Source: Bacteroidota bacterium
GTDB taxonomy: Bacteria > Bacteroidota > JABWAT01
Assembly (NCBI GenBank): GCA_020161835.1
Contig: JAIUNL010000001.1
Location: forward strand, 124,001 to 188,000
DNA: 64,000 nucleotides
Reading direction: 5' to 3'
Below are positions 49,663 through 57,670 of the stretch, in pieces (positions within the stretch are counted from its first letter, which is position 1; each line of letters begins with the position of its first letter). The notes below the pieces were generated by a model, which saw only the letters and a list, made by a program, of their open reading frames with translations, did not search any database and was not told the DNA's origin. A program made the translations under genes and the position numbers.

Positions 49663-52071
49663 TTACTGACCCTGTCCGAAGGTAAAGGTAAGTGTCCATC
49701 CGTTCGGATTCCTTGCCGTTCCGGTTCCGTCAAGACCGTAACCGTAGTCGAGACCGATCATCCCAACAAACGGAAGAAATATTCTGACACCGGCACCAAC
49801 TGATCGTTTTAATTCAAACAAACTGGCATCATCAAATTGGCGCCAGGCATTACCAGCATCAAAAAACCCGATCATATACACACTGGCCTGAGGGGTAAGA
49901 GTAAGCGGGTAACGAAGTTCTGTTGAATATTTGAAAAATGTTTTTGCCCCGATTGGTGTATCAGTTAAATCTCTTGGACCAACTTCCCGGTCATCATATC
50001 CACGAAGAGAAATCGTTTCAAAGGCACTCAGGCCCGATCCGCCCATGTAAAAATATTCCTGGAACGGAATTGAAGTTTTATCATTCGGTTTACGTGTATG
50101 CAGAAAACCAAAGCGGGAAGACTGAAACAGAACCAGATCGCCTGCGATCCGGCTGTAACCTTCAAGTGTCAGTTTATGCTTGGTATAAGTTGAAGTTCCA
50201 GGAAGGAAGGGTGCACCGGCAAGTTCAGTATATAATACCAGATTCGATCCGCTTCTCGGATAAATAGGGTTATCAAAACTATTCCGGCTTAAAACCTGGG
50301 TCAGGGTGATCTGGGTTGATTTACCCGGTTGGTAATAATAGGAACCCACATCGCTTTGGTAATCGTTGCTCTGGAATCTGAGAATCCAGTTTCCGCTGAA
50401 GTAATCATCAGGCCACTTCAACCGGCGACCTACGCTGATCGATAACCCTTTTTGAATCAGCTGATAATAAATATTCTGATAGGTGTAGAACAAACTGAAC
50501 CCGACCGAAGTAGGGGTATCGTTAAACCAGGGCTCCTGATAGCTGAACGAATACGTGTTGTAGCGGTTGTTCACACCGAATTGGGCATCAATAGAAAGAC
50601 GCTGGGCATCACCAACCGGAATGGGCTGCCAGGCTTCCTTATTGAAAAATTCCTGAGCAGAGAAATTTGTAAAAGTAAGACCGACTGCACCAGAAAAACC
50701 GTAGGTTGCTGAATAACCTGCACTCATGTTAAACTGGTCGGATGATTTTTCCTGAACCGTGTAAACAATGTCTACTGTTTCCTGATCAATGATAGGAGTT
50801 TGAATATCAATTTTTTCAGGATCAAAAAAGTTTAATACAGAAATCTGACGTTGTGACCTCACAATGGCATCACGTGAAAAGGTGTAACCGGGAAGTGTAT
50901 ATAATTCACGGCGAAGCACTTTTTCTTTGGTTTTTGTATTTCCGCGGATGTGAACCCGGCCGATATTCACCTGGGTTCCTTCGGTAAGCGTGAAGGTAAG
51001 ATCAACTGAATCTTTTCCGACAACGGTTTCCTGTTTATCCACCTGGAAAAACATATACCCTCTGTCATAATAGAGTGAACCAATATCTTTACCTTCCTGA
51101 GTAAAATACAGATTCTGACTCAGCTTTTTCTGATCGTAAACATCTCCGGTTTTGAAACCAAGTACATCAAATAAAAGCGTATCTGAGTAGAGCTTGTTTC
51201 CAACCCAGTCAATATTTCTAACAAAATATTTTTCACCTTCAAATATTTTGATATCAATAAACATCTGACGGTCATTTTCAGGATTGAAAGAAATGGAATC
51301 TCCAATCAGCCTGAAATCTTTAAACCCTTTTTCCTGATAAAAATCTTTCAGCAGGGCCTTATCTTTTTCATAATCTTCACGCTTGAACTTGGGTCCGCCA
51401 AAAATCCGCCACCAGGAGTCCTGACGGGTTTCTTTGAAAGCACTGATCAGTTCATCAGCTTCAAAGGCTTTATTTCCGTCAAACCTGATTTTTTTAATAA
51501 AAACATCCGGACCTTCATCAACGGAAATCACCAGATTAACTTTACCCGGTGCTTTTTCAACTTGTTCGAAAATTACTGAGGATCGCAAGTATCCATCTTT
51601 TTCGTACCGTTTAGTAATTGATTTTTCCCACCTTTTCAGGTTTGCTGGGGTAAGAATCTGACCTTTGATCAGAGTAACAACCTTTTCGAGATCATCTTTA
51701 TCAAGCTCATCAAGACCTTTCCACTCCCAGGTATCAAGCCGGTTATGTTCTTTGATTTTGATGACGAGAAACAACTGATCGCCAATGAGCTGGTCTTCAA
51801 GAATTTGAATATCGGCATACAACCGTTGGTTCCAGAGGCGGGTGATAGCACCTGATATTTTTTCTGACGGAAGGGTAATTTCATCACCGATTGCCAACCC
51901 TGAATTGTTGATGATATTCTGGGGTTCGGCAAAAACATTTCCCTCAACAGAAATACCGGCAATTTTGTAAGTCTGAGCCTTTGGAGCAGCAGGCTGAGAC
52001 CCTAACTGGGCATTTGAAATCAGGGGAAGGAAAACGAGGGCGGCAGATAAGACAAAACGGGAAAACTGCAT
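49663..52071 (-). CDS. bamA: Outer-membrane protein assembly factor BamA
   Basis: BamA inserts beta-barrel proteins into the outer membrane. The 802-residue precursor has a signal peptide (about 1-22, SNAQ). About five POTRA domains follow (about 35-430; for example YKIAGISVEGNVFAEPQNI and VNIGRVHIRGNTKTKEKVLR). The C-terminal 16-strand barrel (about 440-802) has EKSSDQFNMSAGYSATYG, YSFSYQEPWF, the conserved LRGYDDREVGP loop of the VRGF/Y type, and a final GWTLTFTFGQGQ. It is flanked by uppS upstream (39 bp) and skp genes downstream, the usual envelope gene order. Confidence 0.96.
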   Translation of the reverse strand: MQFSRFVLSAALVFLPLISNAQLGSQPAAPKAQTYKIAGISVEGNVFAEPQNIINNSGLAIGDEITLPSEKISGAITRLWNQRLYADIQILEDQLIGDQLFLVIKIKEHNRLDTWEWKGLDELDKDDLEKVVTLIKGQILTPANLKRWEKSITKRYEKDGYLRSSVIFEQVEKAPGKVNLVISVDEGPDVFIKKIRFDGNKAFEADELISAFKETRQDSWWRIFGGPKFKREDYEKDKALLKDFYQEKGFKDFRLIGDSISFNPENDRQMFIDIKIFEGEKYFVRNIDWVGNKLYSDTLLFDVLGFKTGDVYDQKKLSQNLYFTQEGKDIGSLYYDRGYMFFQVDKQETVVGKDSVDLTFTLTEGTQVNIGRVHIRGNTKTKEKVLRRELYTLPGYTFSRDAIVRSQRQISVLNFFDPEKIDIQTPIIDQETVDIVYTVQEKSSDQFNMSAGYSATYGFSGAVGLTFTNFSAQEFFNKEAWQPIPVGDAQRLSIDAQFGVNNRYNTYSFSYQEPWFNDTPTSVGFSLFYTYQNIYYQLIQKGLSISVGRRLKWPDDYFSGNWILRFQSNDYQSDVGSYYYQPGKSTQITLTQVLSRNSFDNPIYPRSGSNLVLYTELAGAPFLPGTSTYTKHKLTLEGYSRIAGDLVLFQSSRFGFLHTRKPNDKTSIPFQEYFYMGGSGLSAFETISLRGYDDREVGPRDLTDTPIGAKTFFKYSTELRYPLTLTPQASVYMIGFFDAGNAWRQFDDASLFELKRSVGAGVRIFLPFVGMIGLDYGYGLDGTGTARNPNGWTLTFTFGQGQ

Positions 52072-52110
52072 TAAAAGAAACCTTATTTAGATGTCATAAA
52101 ACGCCGGTAC

Positions 52111-52887
52111 TCAGACCGGCTTAATTTGTTCGCTAACTTTACCAAACCGGCGTTCCCGTTTCGAGAAACTCCGGATGGCTTCATAAAGATGAGGCCGGCG
52201 AAAATCTGGCCAGAAACAATCAGTCATGTACAATTCTGAATAGGCAAGCTGCCAGAGCAGAAAATTTGAAATCCGCATTTCACCGCTTGTTCTGATCATC
52301 AGGTCAGGATCAGGAATGTCACGGGTTGACAAATGTGCTGAAATAGTATCCGCAGAAATCTGATCAGGTGTAAGTCTGGATGCTGCAACTTCTTCGGCAA
52401 TATGTTTGACAGCCTGGGTTAAATCCCACCGGCCACTGTAAGACAAAGCCAGAACCAGAGTCATCCGGGTGTTTTGTCGGGTCAGTTCAATGGTTTGTTC
52501 CAGTTCTTCACGAACTTTATCCGGCAGGTCGTCACGGTTACCGATTGTATTCAGCCGGATGTTATTTTCATTCAGGGTTTTCAGCTCTTTTCTGAGACTG
52601 TGAATCAGCAGACTCATGAGGGCGCCAACTTCTTCTTTGGGTCTGCCCCAGTTTTCTGTGCTGAAAGCATAAAGGGTCAGATAACCGACTCCAAGTTCAG
52701 CACAGGTTTCAACTGCATCACGAACTGATTTCACTCCGGCATGGTGGCCACTTACCCGGGGCTGACCCTTTTCTTTTGCCCAACGCCCATTTCCATCCAT
52801 TATAATGGCGATGTGACGTGGAATATGGCAGGAGGATTTTAGTTCTTCCTGCTCCTTTTTGTCAGCCTCTGTCCGTTTGTCTTTCAC
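52111..52887 (-). CDS. uppS: Isoprenyl transferase (undecaprenyl diphosphate synthase)
   Basis: UppS condenses isopentenyl diphosphate onto farnesyl diphosphate to make the C55 lipid carrier for peptidoglycan and O-antigen. The 258-residue protein has the catalytic HIAIIMDGNGRWA (Asp31), RVSGHHAGVKSVRD, LTLYAFSTENWGRP and the substrate-binding RTSGEMRISNFLLWQLAYSE, all family-defining. The basic, charged 20-residue N-terminus is a little longer than usual. It is the first gene of the uppS-bamA-skp-skp-lpxD-lpxC/fabZ-lpxA operon; the promoter should lie in 52888-53000, but I see no clear consensus. Confidence 0.96.
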   Translation of the reverse strand: MKDKRTEADKKEQEELKSSCHIPRHIAIIMDGNGRWAKEKGQPRVSGHHAGVKSVRDAVETCAELGVGYLTLYAFSTENWGRPKEEVGALMSLLIHSLRKELKTLNENNIRLNTIGNRDDLPDKVREELEQTIELTRQNTRMTLVLALSYSGRWDLTQAVKHIAEEVAASRLTPDQISADTISAHLSTRDIPDPDLMIRTSGEMRISNFLLWQLAYSELYMTDCFWPDFRRPHLYEAIRSFSKRERRFGKVSEQIKPV

Positions 52888-53092
52888 TTCATGTATTCCG
52901 AAGAATCAAACCCTGATTTTTTACATAATTTGCGAACCTTTAAGTTACCAATATCTGTTTCTAATGTCAATTTAAAGGAATAAGACGATGGGCTTTAACG
53001 TAAGGTGCACAAAGTTTTAATTCATGAAGGTCGCAAATGGAAATGAAGCGAATTCATTTGCCCCTTTTGATCAATTTGGCGATATTCAGAAC

Positions 53093-53134
53093 TTAAGGTA
53101 AGGTATAAGGATTCAGGATTAAGGTATAAGCTAA
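53093..53134 (+). repeat. AAGGNNT heptamer array between divergent uppS and hisB
   Basis: From 53100 the units are AAGGTAT, AAGGATT, CAGGATT, AAGGTAT and AAGCTAA. Unlike the other TAAGG arrays it does not follow a recognised stop codon. A small hairpin (GCAAATG/CATTTGC, 53034-53061) precedes it. Confidence 0.65.
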
Positions 53135-53186
53135 ATTCTTTACTTCTTGGTTCAGTTCCAGTCCAGATTACCAGTACTTTGAAAAG

Positions 53187-53217
53187 CCCCCTCCGACGGA
53201 GGGGGAATGGGGGTGGG
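53187..53217. repeat. Element D variant (CCCCCTCC/GGAGGGGG hairpin)
   Basis: CCCCCTCC-GAC-GGAGGGGG is followed by AATGGGGGTGGG, similar to copies at 20211 and 61550 but lacking the GGCGAAGCC part. It ends 49 bp before the hisB start. Confidence 0.6.
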
Positions 53218-53266
53218 TTTCCATTTTCCTTTGTTAGTTTCACCGAACCAAATAAACGGATCAATA

Positions 53267-53845
53267 ATGCGCACTGCAACCCTTACACGAAATACCAAAG
53301 AAACCCAAATCCATATCGAACTGAATCTCGATGGAACCGGTGTTTTTTCAATCGGAACCGGAATCGGTTTTTTTGATCACATGCTGGAGCAACTCAGCCG
53401 GCACTCGGGAATGGATCTCTCCATCCAGGCAAACGGTGATATTCATATTGATGATCATCACGTCGTTGAAGATGTGGGTATTGCACTCGGACAAGCCATT
53501 TCTGATGCATTGGGTGATAAAAAAGGAATCAGCCGGTACGGATATTTCTACTGCCCTATGGATGAAACGCTGGCAAGAACCGTTCTTGATCTTTCTGGCC
53601 GGCCGTATTGTGTTTTCAATGCAGGATTTCAACGGGCTAAAATTGGAACCCTCAGTTCTGAAATGATCAGGGAATTTTTTATTGCGCTAACCAATTCGCT
53701 CAAAGCCAACATTCATATTGAAGTGTTATATGGTGTGAATGATCACCACAAATCTGAAGCAATCTTTAAAAGTTTTGCCCGGGCATTCAAACAAGCCGTA
53801 ACCGTTTCAGGAAATGAACTGCCAACAACAAAGGGACTGCTTTAG
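53267..53845 (+). CDS. hisB: Imidazoleglycerol-phosphate dehydratase
   Basis: This enzyme carries out the sixth step of histidine synthesis, removing water from imidazole-glycerol phosphate. The 192 residues have the duplicated metal-binding motifs: FFDHMLEQLSRHSG (first), DIHIDDHHVVEDVGIALG, and YGVNDHHKSEAIFKSFARA (second), spanning the whole protein. The start is set at the ATG at 53267 (MRTATLTRNTKET), where family similarity begins; the frame is open 20 codons further upstream through repeat sequence. It is the monofunctional form, without the phosphatase part, and stands alone with no other his gene in the window. Confidence 0.95.
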   Translation: MRTATLTRNTKETQIHIELNLDGTGVFSIGTGIGFFDHMLEQLSRHSGMDLSIQANGDIHIDDHHVVEDVGIALGQAISDALGDKKGISRYGYFYCPMDETLARTVLDLSGRPYCVFNAGFQRAKIGTLSSEMIREFFIALTNSLKANIHIEVLYGVNDHHKSEAIFKSFARAFKQAVTVSGNELPTTKGLL

Positions 53846-53846
53846 G

Positions 53847-53888
53847 ATAGGCTTAAGGTGTAAGGGTTAAGCTATAAGGCTAAATGCT
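53847..53888 (+). repeat. TAAGGNN heptamer array after hisB
   Basis: The units ATAGGCT, TAAGGTG, TAAGGGT, TAAGCTA, TAAGGCT and AAATGCT begin 1 nt after the hisB stop. It faces the inverted array of the convergent gene at 53990-54034. The 100 bp between them hold nothing that I recognise. Confidence 0.8.
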
Positions 53889-53989
53889 CAATTTTGAATG
53901 GTAAATAAATTAATTGATCTTTTTTCATCAGGCTCAAGTTATTGAGAATTGGATGTCTGGAAACCAATAAAATTAGCAATTCGTTGAGC

Positions 53990-54034
53990 ACTAACGCACT
54001 AACACACTAACGCCTTAAACCTTATGCCTTACGC
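53990..54034 (-). repeat. TAAGGNN heptamer array after the unknown gene
   Basis: On the minus strand the stop TAG is followed by GCG and then TAAGGCA, TAAGGTT, TAAGGCG, then TTAGTGT and GTTAGTG-like units drifting to an 8-nt period. Confidence 0.8.
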
Positions 54035-54769
54035 CTATCCAACCTTCCCCGGATTCAGCCCATCACAATCCACATGAAGTGAAAACCAGTCGTGTACCAG
54101 CACGACTTTTTCAACCCACTCTTCCCACTCCCGGTCGAACACTTTCAGATCAGTTGATTGAACTGCCATTTGCCGGCGGTAAAGCAAAGCATTCACTTCA
54201 ACCGGAATAATTGTAATTTCCCAATGAAAAGACGGCTGACGGGTCCAGCTTAAAACCAGTGAATAATAGGTCTGCGCGAGCCTGATCAGATTTTCTTCCC
54301 AGAAATCCAAAGCCGTTGCGGTCATTTCATATGGTTTTAAAAAAACCGGTGGCGGGGAATCAATCAGGGTTTCATCAGAAAATTGTGATGCGAGAACCGA
54401 ATCGAGCCGTTTTAAATCGGGCAGAATCGAATCGGGATGAAGCTGTTTCCAATTGATTTTCGTGAACAGGGCATCAACAGCTTTTGAAATCAGTGAAACC
54501 CGTTTGGGTCTGGTTTTATCGTTAAGCAGAATAAAAAACTCAGAAGAAACAAACAGATCGTCTTCAAGAACGATTTTGAAATGCTGAAAAACCGGGGCCA
54601 CAGCCAATTCCAGATATCCGATACAGAAAGAAATCAACCATTCCCGGTCTTCACCACGATACTTTTCCCAAACCGGATCAGGAATCCGCCCAAGCGAATA
54701 TTTCCGGACGAAATCGGTATGAGCCGATGGCTTCAGGAATGGGGGGATTTCAGATTGATTTTCCGGCAT
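54035..54769 (-). CDS. Hypothetical cytoplasmic protein
   Basis: This is a protein of 244 residues that I do not recognise. It has no signal peptide or membrane helix. It is rich in Trp (REWLISF, LDFWEEN, FDREWEEWVEKVV) and appears mostly alpha-helical with some strands in the middle (SFHWEITIIPVEVNALL). Upstream, CAAAGATA at 54800-54807 gives an exact TAAnTTTG-type -7 box (TATCTTTG) for it, sharing the short divergent region with rmuC. The stop is followed by a heptamer array. Coding character is good, with codon use like its neighbours, so I consider it a real gene. Confidence 0.7.
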   Translation of the reverse strand: MPENQSEIPPFLKPSAHTDFVRKYSLGRIPDPVWEKYRGEDREWLISFCIGYLELAVAPVFQHFKIVLEDDLFVSSEFFILLNDKTRPKRVSLISKAVDALFTKINWKQLHPDSILPDLKRLDSVLASQFSDETLIDSPPPVFLKPYEMTATALDFWEENLIRLAQTYYSLVLSWTRQPSFHWEITIIPVEVNALLYRRQMAVQSTDLKVFDREWEEWVEKVVLVHDWFSLHVDCDGLNPGKVG

Positions 54770-54799
54770 GGGTTAGGTTTCTTTGCTTTTTACACTTAA

Positions 54800-54807
54800 C
54801 AAAGATA
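54800..54807 (-). promoter_or_regulatory. -7 promoter box of the unknown gene
   Basis: TATCTTTG on the minus strand matches TAnnTTTG exactly, 30 nt before the start at 54769, in the 45-bp divergent gap with rmuC. No TTG is found at the -33 position. Confidence 0.4.
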
Positions 54808-54814
54808 ATACCCT

Positions 54815-56248
54815 ATGACGACGCTTGTTCTTATTCTGGTTGGACTCAACCTTGTTTTTCTTGTGATCCTGCTGGTTCGTTCCTTTCAGAAAAAGGATGA
54901 TCAGGCTGAAACACTTTTAAATCCGCTCAACCAAACTATCAACCGTGTAGAAACTTCGGTGCGGGAAGAGATCAGGATGTTTCGCGAGGAAACGAGCAAA
55001 ACCGGACGCGAAAACCGGCAGGAACAAACCGACAGCCTGAACAAATTTCAGCAGATTCTAATTCAGCAGGCAGAAGTGCAGTCGAAACAACTTGAAGTGC
55101 TGACCAAAACCAATCAGGATGCACTTCAACAACTCACTCAGCGCATTGATACACGACTTGTCGAACTGGCAACTCGGCTTGAAACGACACTCAAAGACAA
55201 CCGCACAGAACTTCAGACAGCACTGAAACAGTTTCAGGAATCCTTCCAGGCCAGCGTAAAAGACTTCAATGACCTGCAGAAGCAAAAATTTGACGAAATG
55301 GGCCGGCGCCAGGATGAACTGATCAAATCCACCGAGTTAAAACTCGAAAAAATGCGTGAAACGGTGGACGAAAAATTGCACAAAACTCTCGAAGAACGAC
55401 TCGGACAGTCCTTCAAACTGGTTTCTGAACAGCTTCAGGCGGTACAGAAAGGACTCGGGGAAATGCAGACGCTGGCGGTTGGCGTGGGTGATTTGAAAAA
55501 GGTTCTGAACAATGTGAAAACCCGTGGCGTTCTGGGTGAAATTCAGCTTGGAAGTCTGCTCGAACAGGTTCTGACGCCGGAACAATATCTCACCAACGTC
55601 AAAACGAAAAAAGGTTCTGCCGATGCTGTTGAGTTTGCCATTAAACTTCCCGGAAAAGATGAAGAAAATAACTCAGTTCTGCTGCCGATCGATGCAAAAT
55701 TCCCTTACGACAAGTACAATGTTTTGCTCGCCGCCTATGAAGTTGGTGATCTGGCGATTATTGATCAGGCACAGAAAGATCTTGAGAAAACCCTGAAGGT
55801 TATGGCCAAAGACATCCGGGATAAATATCTCGATCCGCCGCACACAACCGATTTTGCCATCATGTTTCTGCCGTTTGAAGGACTTTATGCCGAAGTGGTG
55901 AGAAAAAGTGCGTTGATTGAAGAATTATTGCGTGATTATAAAGTGACGGTAACGGGTCCGACAACCCTTGCTGCCATTTTAAATTCGCTTCAGATGGGAT
56001 TCAGAACATTGGCGATTCAGAAACGGTCAGGAGAAGTCTGGCGGATTCTCGGTGAAGTAAAATCGGAATTTGCCACGTTTGGAACAGTACTTTCAGCAGC
56101 ACAGAAAAAAATAAAAGGTGTTGATGAAGATCTCGACAAACTGATTGGAACCCGGTCAAAAGCGATTGAGAGAAAACTCCGTGAAGTACAGGTGTTACCA
56201 GCCGCTGGCGAACCCCTTGCCCTGATTGAACCTGAAACTGAAGATTAG
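54815..56248 (+). CDS. rmuC: DNA recombination protein RmuC
   Basis: RmuC-family proteins have a nuclease-like core and limit DNA inversions at short inverted repeats in E. coli. The 477 residues begin with one membrane helix (about 3-22), then a long coiled coil (about 30-205). The conserved domain (about 210-440) has GVGDLKKVLNNVKTRGVLGE, LLEQVLTPEQY, LPIDAKFPYDKYNVL, DPPHTTDFAIMFLPFEGLYAE and VTGPTTLAAILNSLQMGFR. It is full length. Given how many inverted repeats fill the intergenic regions here, its presence is worth noting. Its stop is followed after 2 nt by element F. Confidence 0.95.
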   Translation: MTTLVLILVGLNLVFLVILLVRSFQKKDDQAETLLNPLNQTINRVETSVREEIRMFREETSKTGRENRQEQTDSLNKFQQILIQQAEVQSKQLEVLTKTNQDALQQLTQRIDTRLVELATRLETTLKDNRTELQTALKQFQESFQASVKDFNDLQKQKFDEMGRRQDELIKSTELKLEKMRETVDEKLHKTLEERLGQSFKLVSEQLQAVQKGLGEMQTLAVGVGDLKKVLNNVKTRGVLGEIQLGSLLEQVLTPEQYLTNVKTKKGSADAVEFAIKLPGKDEENNSVLLPIDAKFPYDKYNVLLAAYEVGDLAIIDQAQKDLEKTLKVMAKDIRDKYLDPPHTTDFAIMFLPFEGLYAEVVRKSALIEELLRDYKVTVTGPTTLAAILNSLQMGFRTLAIQKRSGEVWRILGEVKSEFATFGTVLSAAQKKIKGVDEDLDKLIGTRSKAIERKLREVQVLPAAGEPLALIEPETED

Positions 56249-56250
56249 GA

Positions 56251-56388
56251 CGATAATTCGACCGCAGGGGCGCTGAGAACGCAAAGCGGTGGGATTATTA
56301 TTTAAAGGAATTCGAATTTCGTAGAGACGTGATTTATCGCGTCTCCGTTGTTTCCGAATTTCGTAGAGACGGGTCTCAGACCCGTCTC
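56251..56388 (+). repeat. Composite 3' element F+E, copy 2, starting 2 nt after the rmuC stop
   Basis: After the rmuC stop and GA comes CGATAATTCGACCGCAGGGG (element F, 56251-56293). Two hairpins follow: GAGACGTGAT/ATCGCGTCTC (56324-56345) and GAGACGGGTC/GACCCGTCTC (56366-56388). The GAGAC/GTCTC outer stem is constant while the inner stem differs between hairpins. It matches the copy after the T9SS gene (11547-11696) in order and orientation. The rest of 56249-56634 is repeats. Confidence 0.75.
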
Positions 56389-56427
56389 TGTAATTTAAGG
56401 GAATTTGGAAATTCGTAAAAACACACC

Positions 56428-56463
56428 CCAGGCTATTCATATAGAATCCTTTAAAGGATTTTG
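56428..56463. repeat. Element G, copy 2
   Basis: CCAGGCTATTCATATAGAATC with the perfect palindrome AATCCTTTAAAGGATT (56445-56460) matches the end of the repeat cluster at 25546-25577. Confidence 0.6.
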
Positions 56464-56634
56464 TATTTCATTTACCCTTTAAAATTAATCCTTCAACACA
56501 AAACCTCAGGCCTTTTCCTACCTTTTCTTTCATTAGAATTTCGCTTGCCTTACAAGATTTTACCAACTCTTACACCAGAACAACATGGCTGACTTTTTAA
56601 AGGGATAATTTTGTTGGCAGAAAAGCAGGAGAAA

Positions 56635-57669
56635 ATGCAACGTTTTCTGGTTTTACTCGGATTTTTGCTGGTTTCTTCAGAATACTGTTCCGCACAGGAA
56701 TGGAAACTGATTGCCGAATTGAAAGGAAAATGGAAATTTCAGCTCGGTGATGATTCCTCCTGGGTGGTTCCTGGCTATAATGATGCCAAGTGGACTGAAA
56801 TTAATGTTCCCGGTGAATGGGAAGATCAGGGCTATCCGGGTTATGACGGATTTGCCTGGTACCGTAAAAAATTCACCCTTCCGAAAAATATTTCAACACA
56901 AAGATTATACCTTCACCTGGGTTATCTTGATGACGTCAGTGAAGTGTTCCTGAACGGACGTAAAGTTGGCGCCGAAGGTTCTTTCCCGCCTGATTTCAAC
57001 ACTGCTTTTAATACTTACCAGAAAATTGTCATTCATCCTGAATTTTTGAATCCCAACGGAGAGAATGTTCTGGCCATCCGGGTTTTTGATGACCAGATTT
57101 CAGGCGGATTTATCTCAGGTAAAGTGGGATTTTATGAACGGGAAGGTGAAATGATCCCTGATTTTAATCTTCAGGGAAAATGGAAATTTAAAGCAGGCGA
57201 CGGTCTAAACCGAAAAGATCAGGTTCTGAATGAATCAGACTGGACAGATGTTTTTGTTCCGGCTCTCTGGGAAACTCAGGGTTTTACCAATTATAACGGA
57301 ATTGGGTGGTACAGACTCGAATTCAAGGCTCCCGAAAAGCTCATTTCTGAACCGTTGGTTTTACTTCTTGGCCGGATTGACGATGTTGATGAAACGTTTC
57401 TGAATGGATGTTTTCTTGGCAGAACAGGAAAAATCGGAAATGATTCCCACTACAATGATGAATTCAGGGTTTTGCGTGCGTATCTGATTCCCCCCGGTAC
57501 ACTATCTTCAAATAAGGACAATGTTATTGCCGTAAGGGTTTATGACAATTATCTCAATGGCGGAATTTATGACGGTCCTGTTGGTCTGATCACCCTTGAA
57601 CATTTCAGAATCTGGGCACAAAAATCAAAACTTGCCGATAAAAGTAAATGGGATTTCCTTTTCCAATAG
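56635..57669 (+). CDS. Exported tandem GH2-N-like (galactose-binding fold) protein
   Basis: This is a secreted protein of 344 residues. A signal peptide (about 1-20, EYCSAQ) precedes two copies of a beta-sandwich like the sugar-binding N-terminal domain of family 2 glycosidases. Copy 1 (about 28-175) has KWKFQLGDD, PGEWEDQGYPGYDGFAWYR, LHLGYLDDVSEVFLNGRKVG and NVLAIRVFDDQISGG. Copy 2 (about 180-330) repeats the same landmarks: KWKFKAGDG, PALWETQGFTNYNGIGWYR, GRIDDVDETFLNG and NVIAVRVYDNYLNGG. No glycosidase catalytic domain follows. The ATG at 56635 (AGGAG just upstream) is preferred to a TTG 8 codons earlier. It probably binds a glycan. Confidence 0.8.
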   Translation: MQRFLVLLGFLLVSSEYCSAQEWKLIAELKGKWKFQLGDDSSWVVPGYNDAKWTEINVPGEWEDQGYPGYDGFAWYRKKFTLPKNISTQRLYLHLGYLDDVSEVFLNGRKVGAEGSFPPDFNTAFNTYQKIVIHPEFLNPNGENVLAIRVFDDQISGGFISGKVGFYEREGEMIPDFNLQGKWKFKAGDGLNRKDQVLNESDWTDVFVPALWETQGFTNYNGIGWYRLEFKAPEKLISEPLVLLLGRIDDVDETFLNGCFLGRTGKIGNDSHYNDEFRVLRAYLIPPGTLSSNKDNVIAVRVYDNYLNGGIYDGPVGLITLEHFRIWAQKSKLADKSKWDFLFQ

Positions 57670-57670
57670 T

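Noticed and set aside
53022..53279. Minus-strand frame of 85 codons upstream of hisB
   Set aside because: It is composed of heptamer repeat and element D sequence and overlaps the hisB start.
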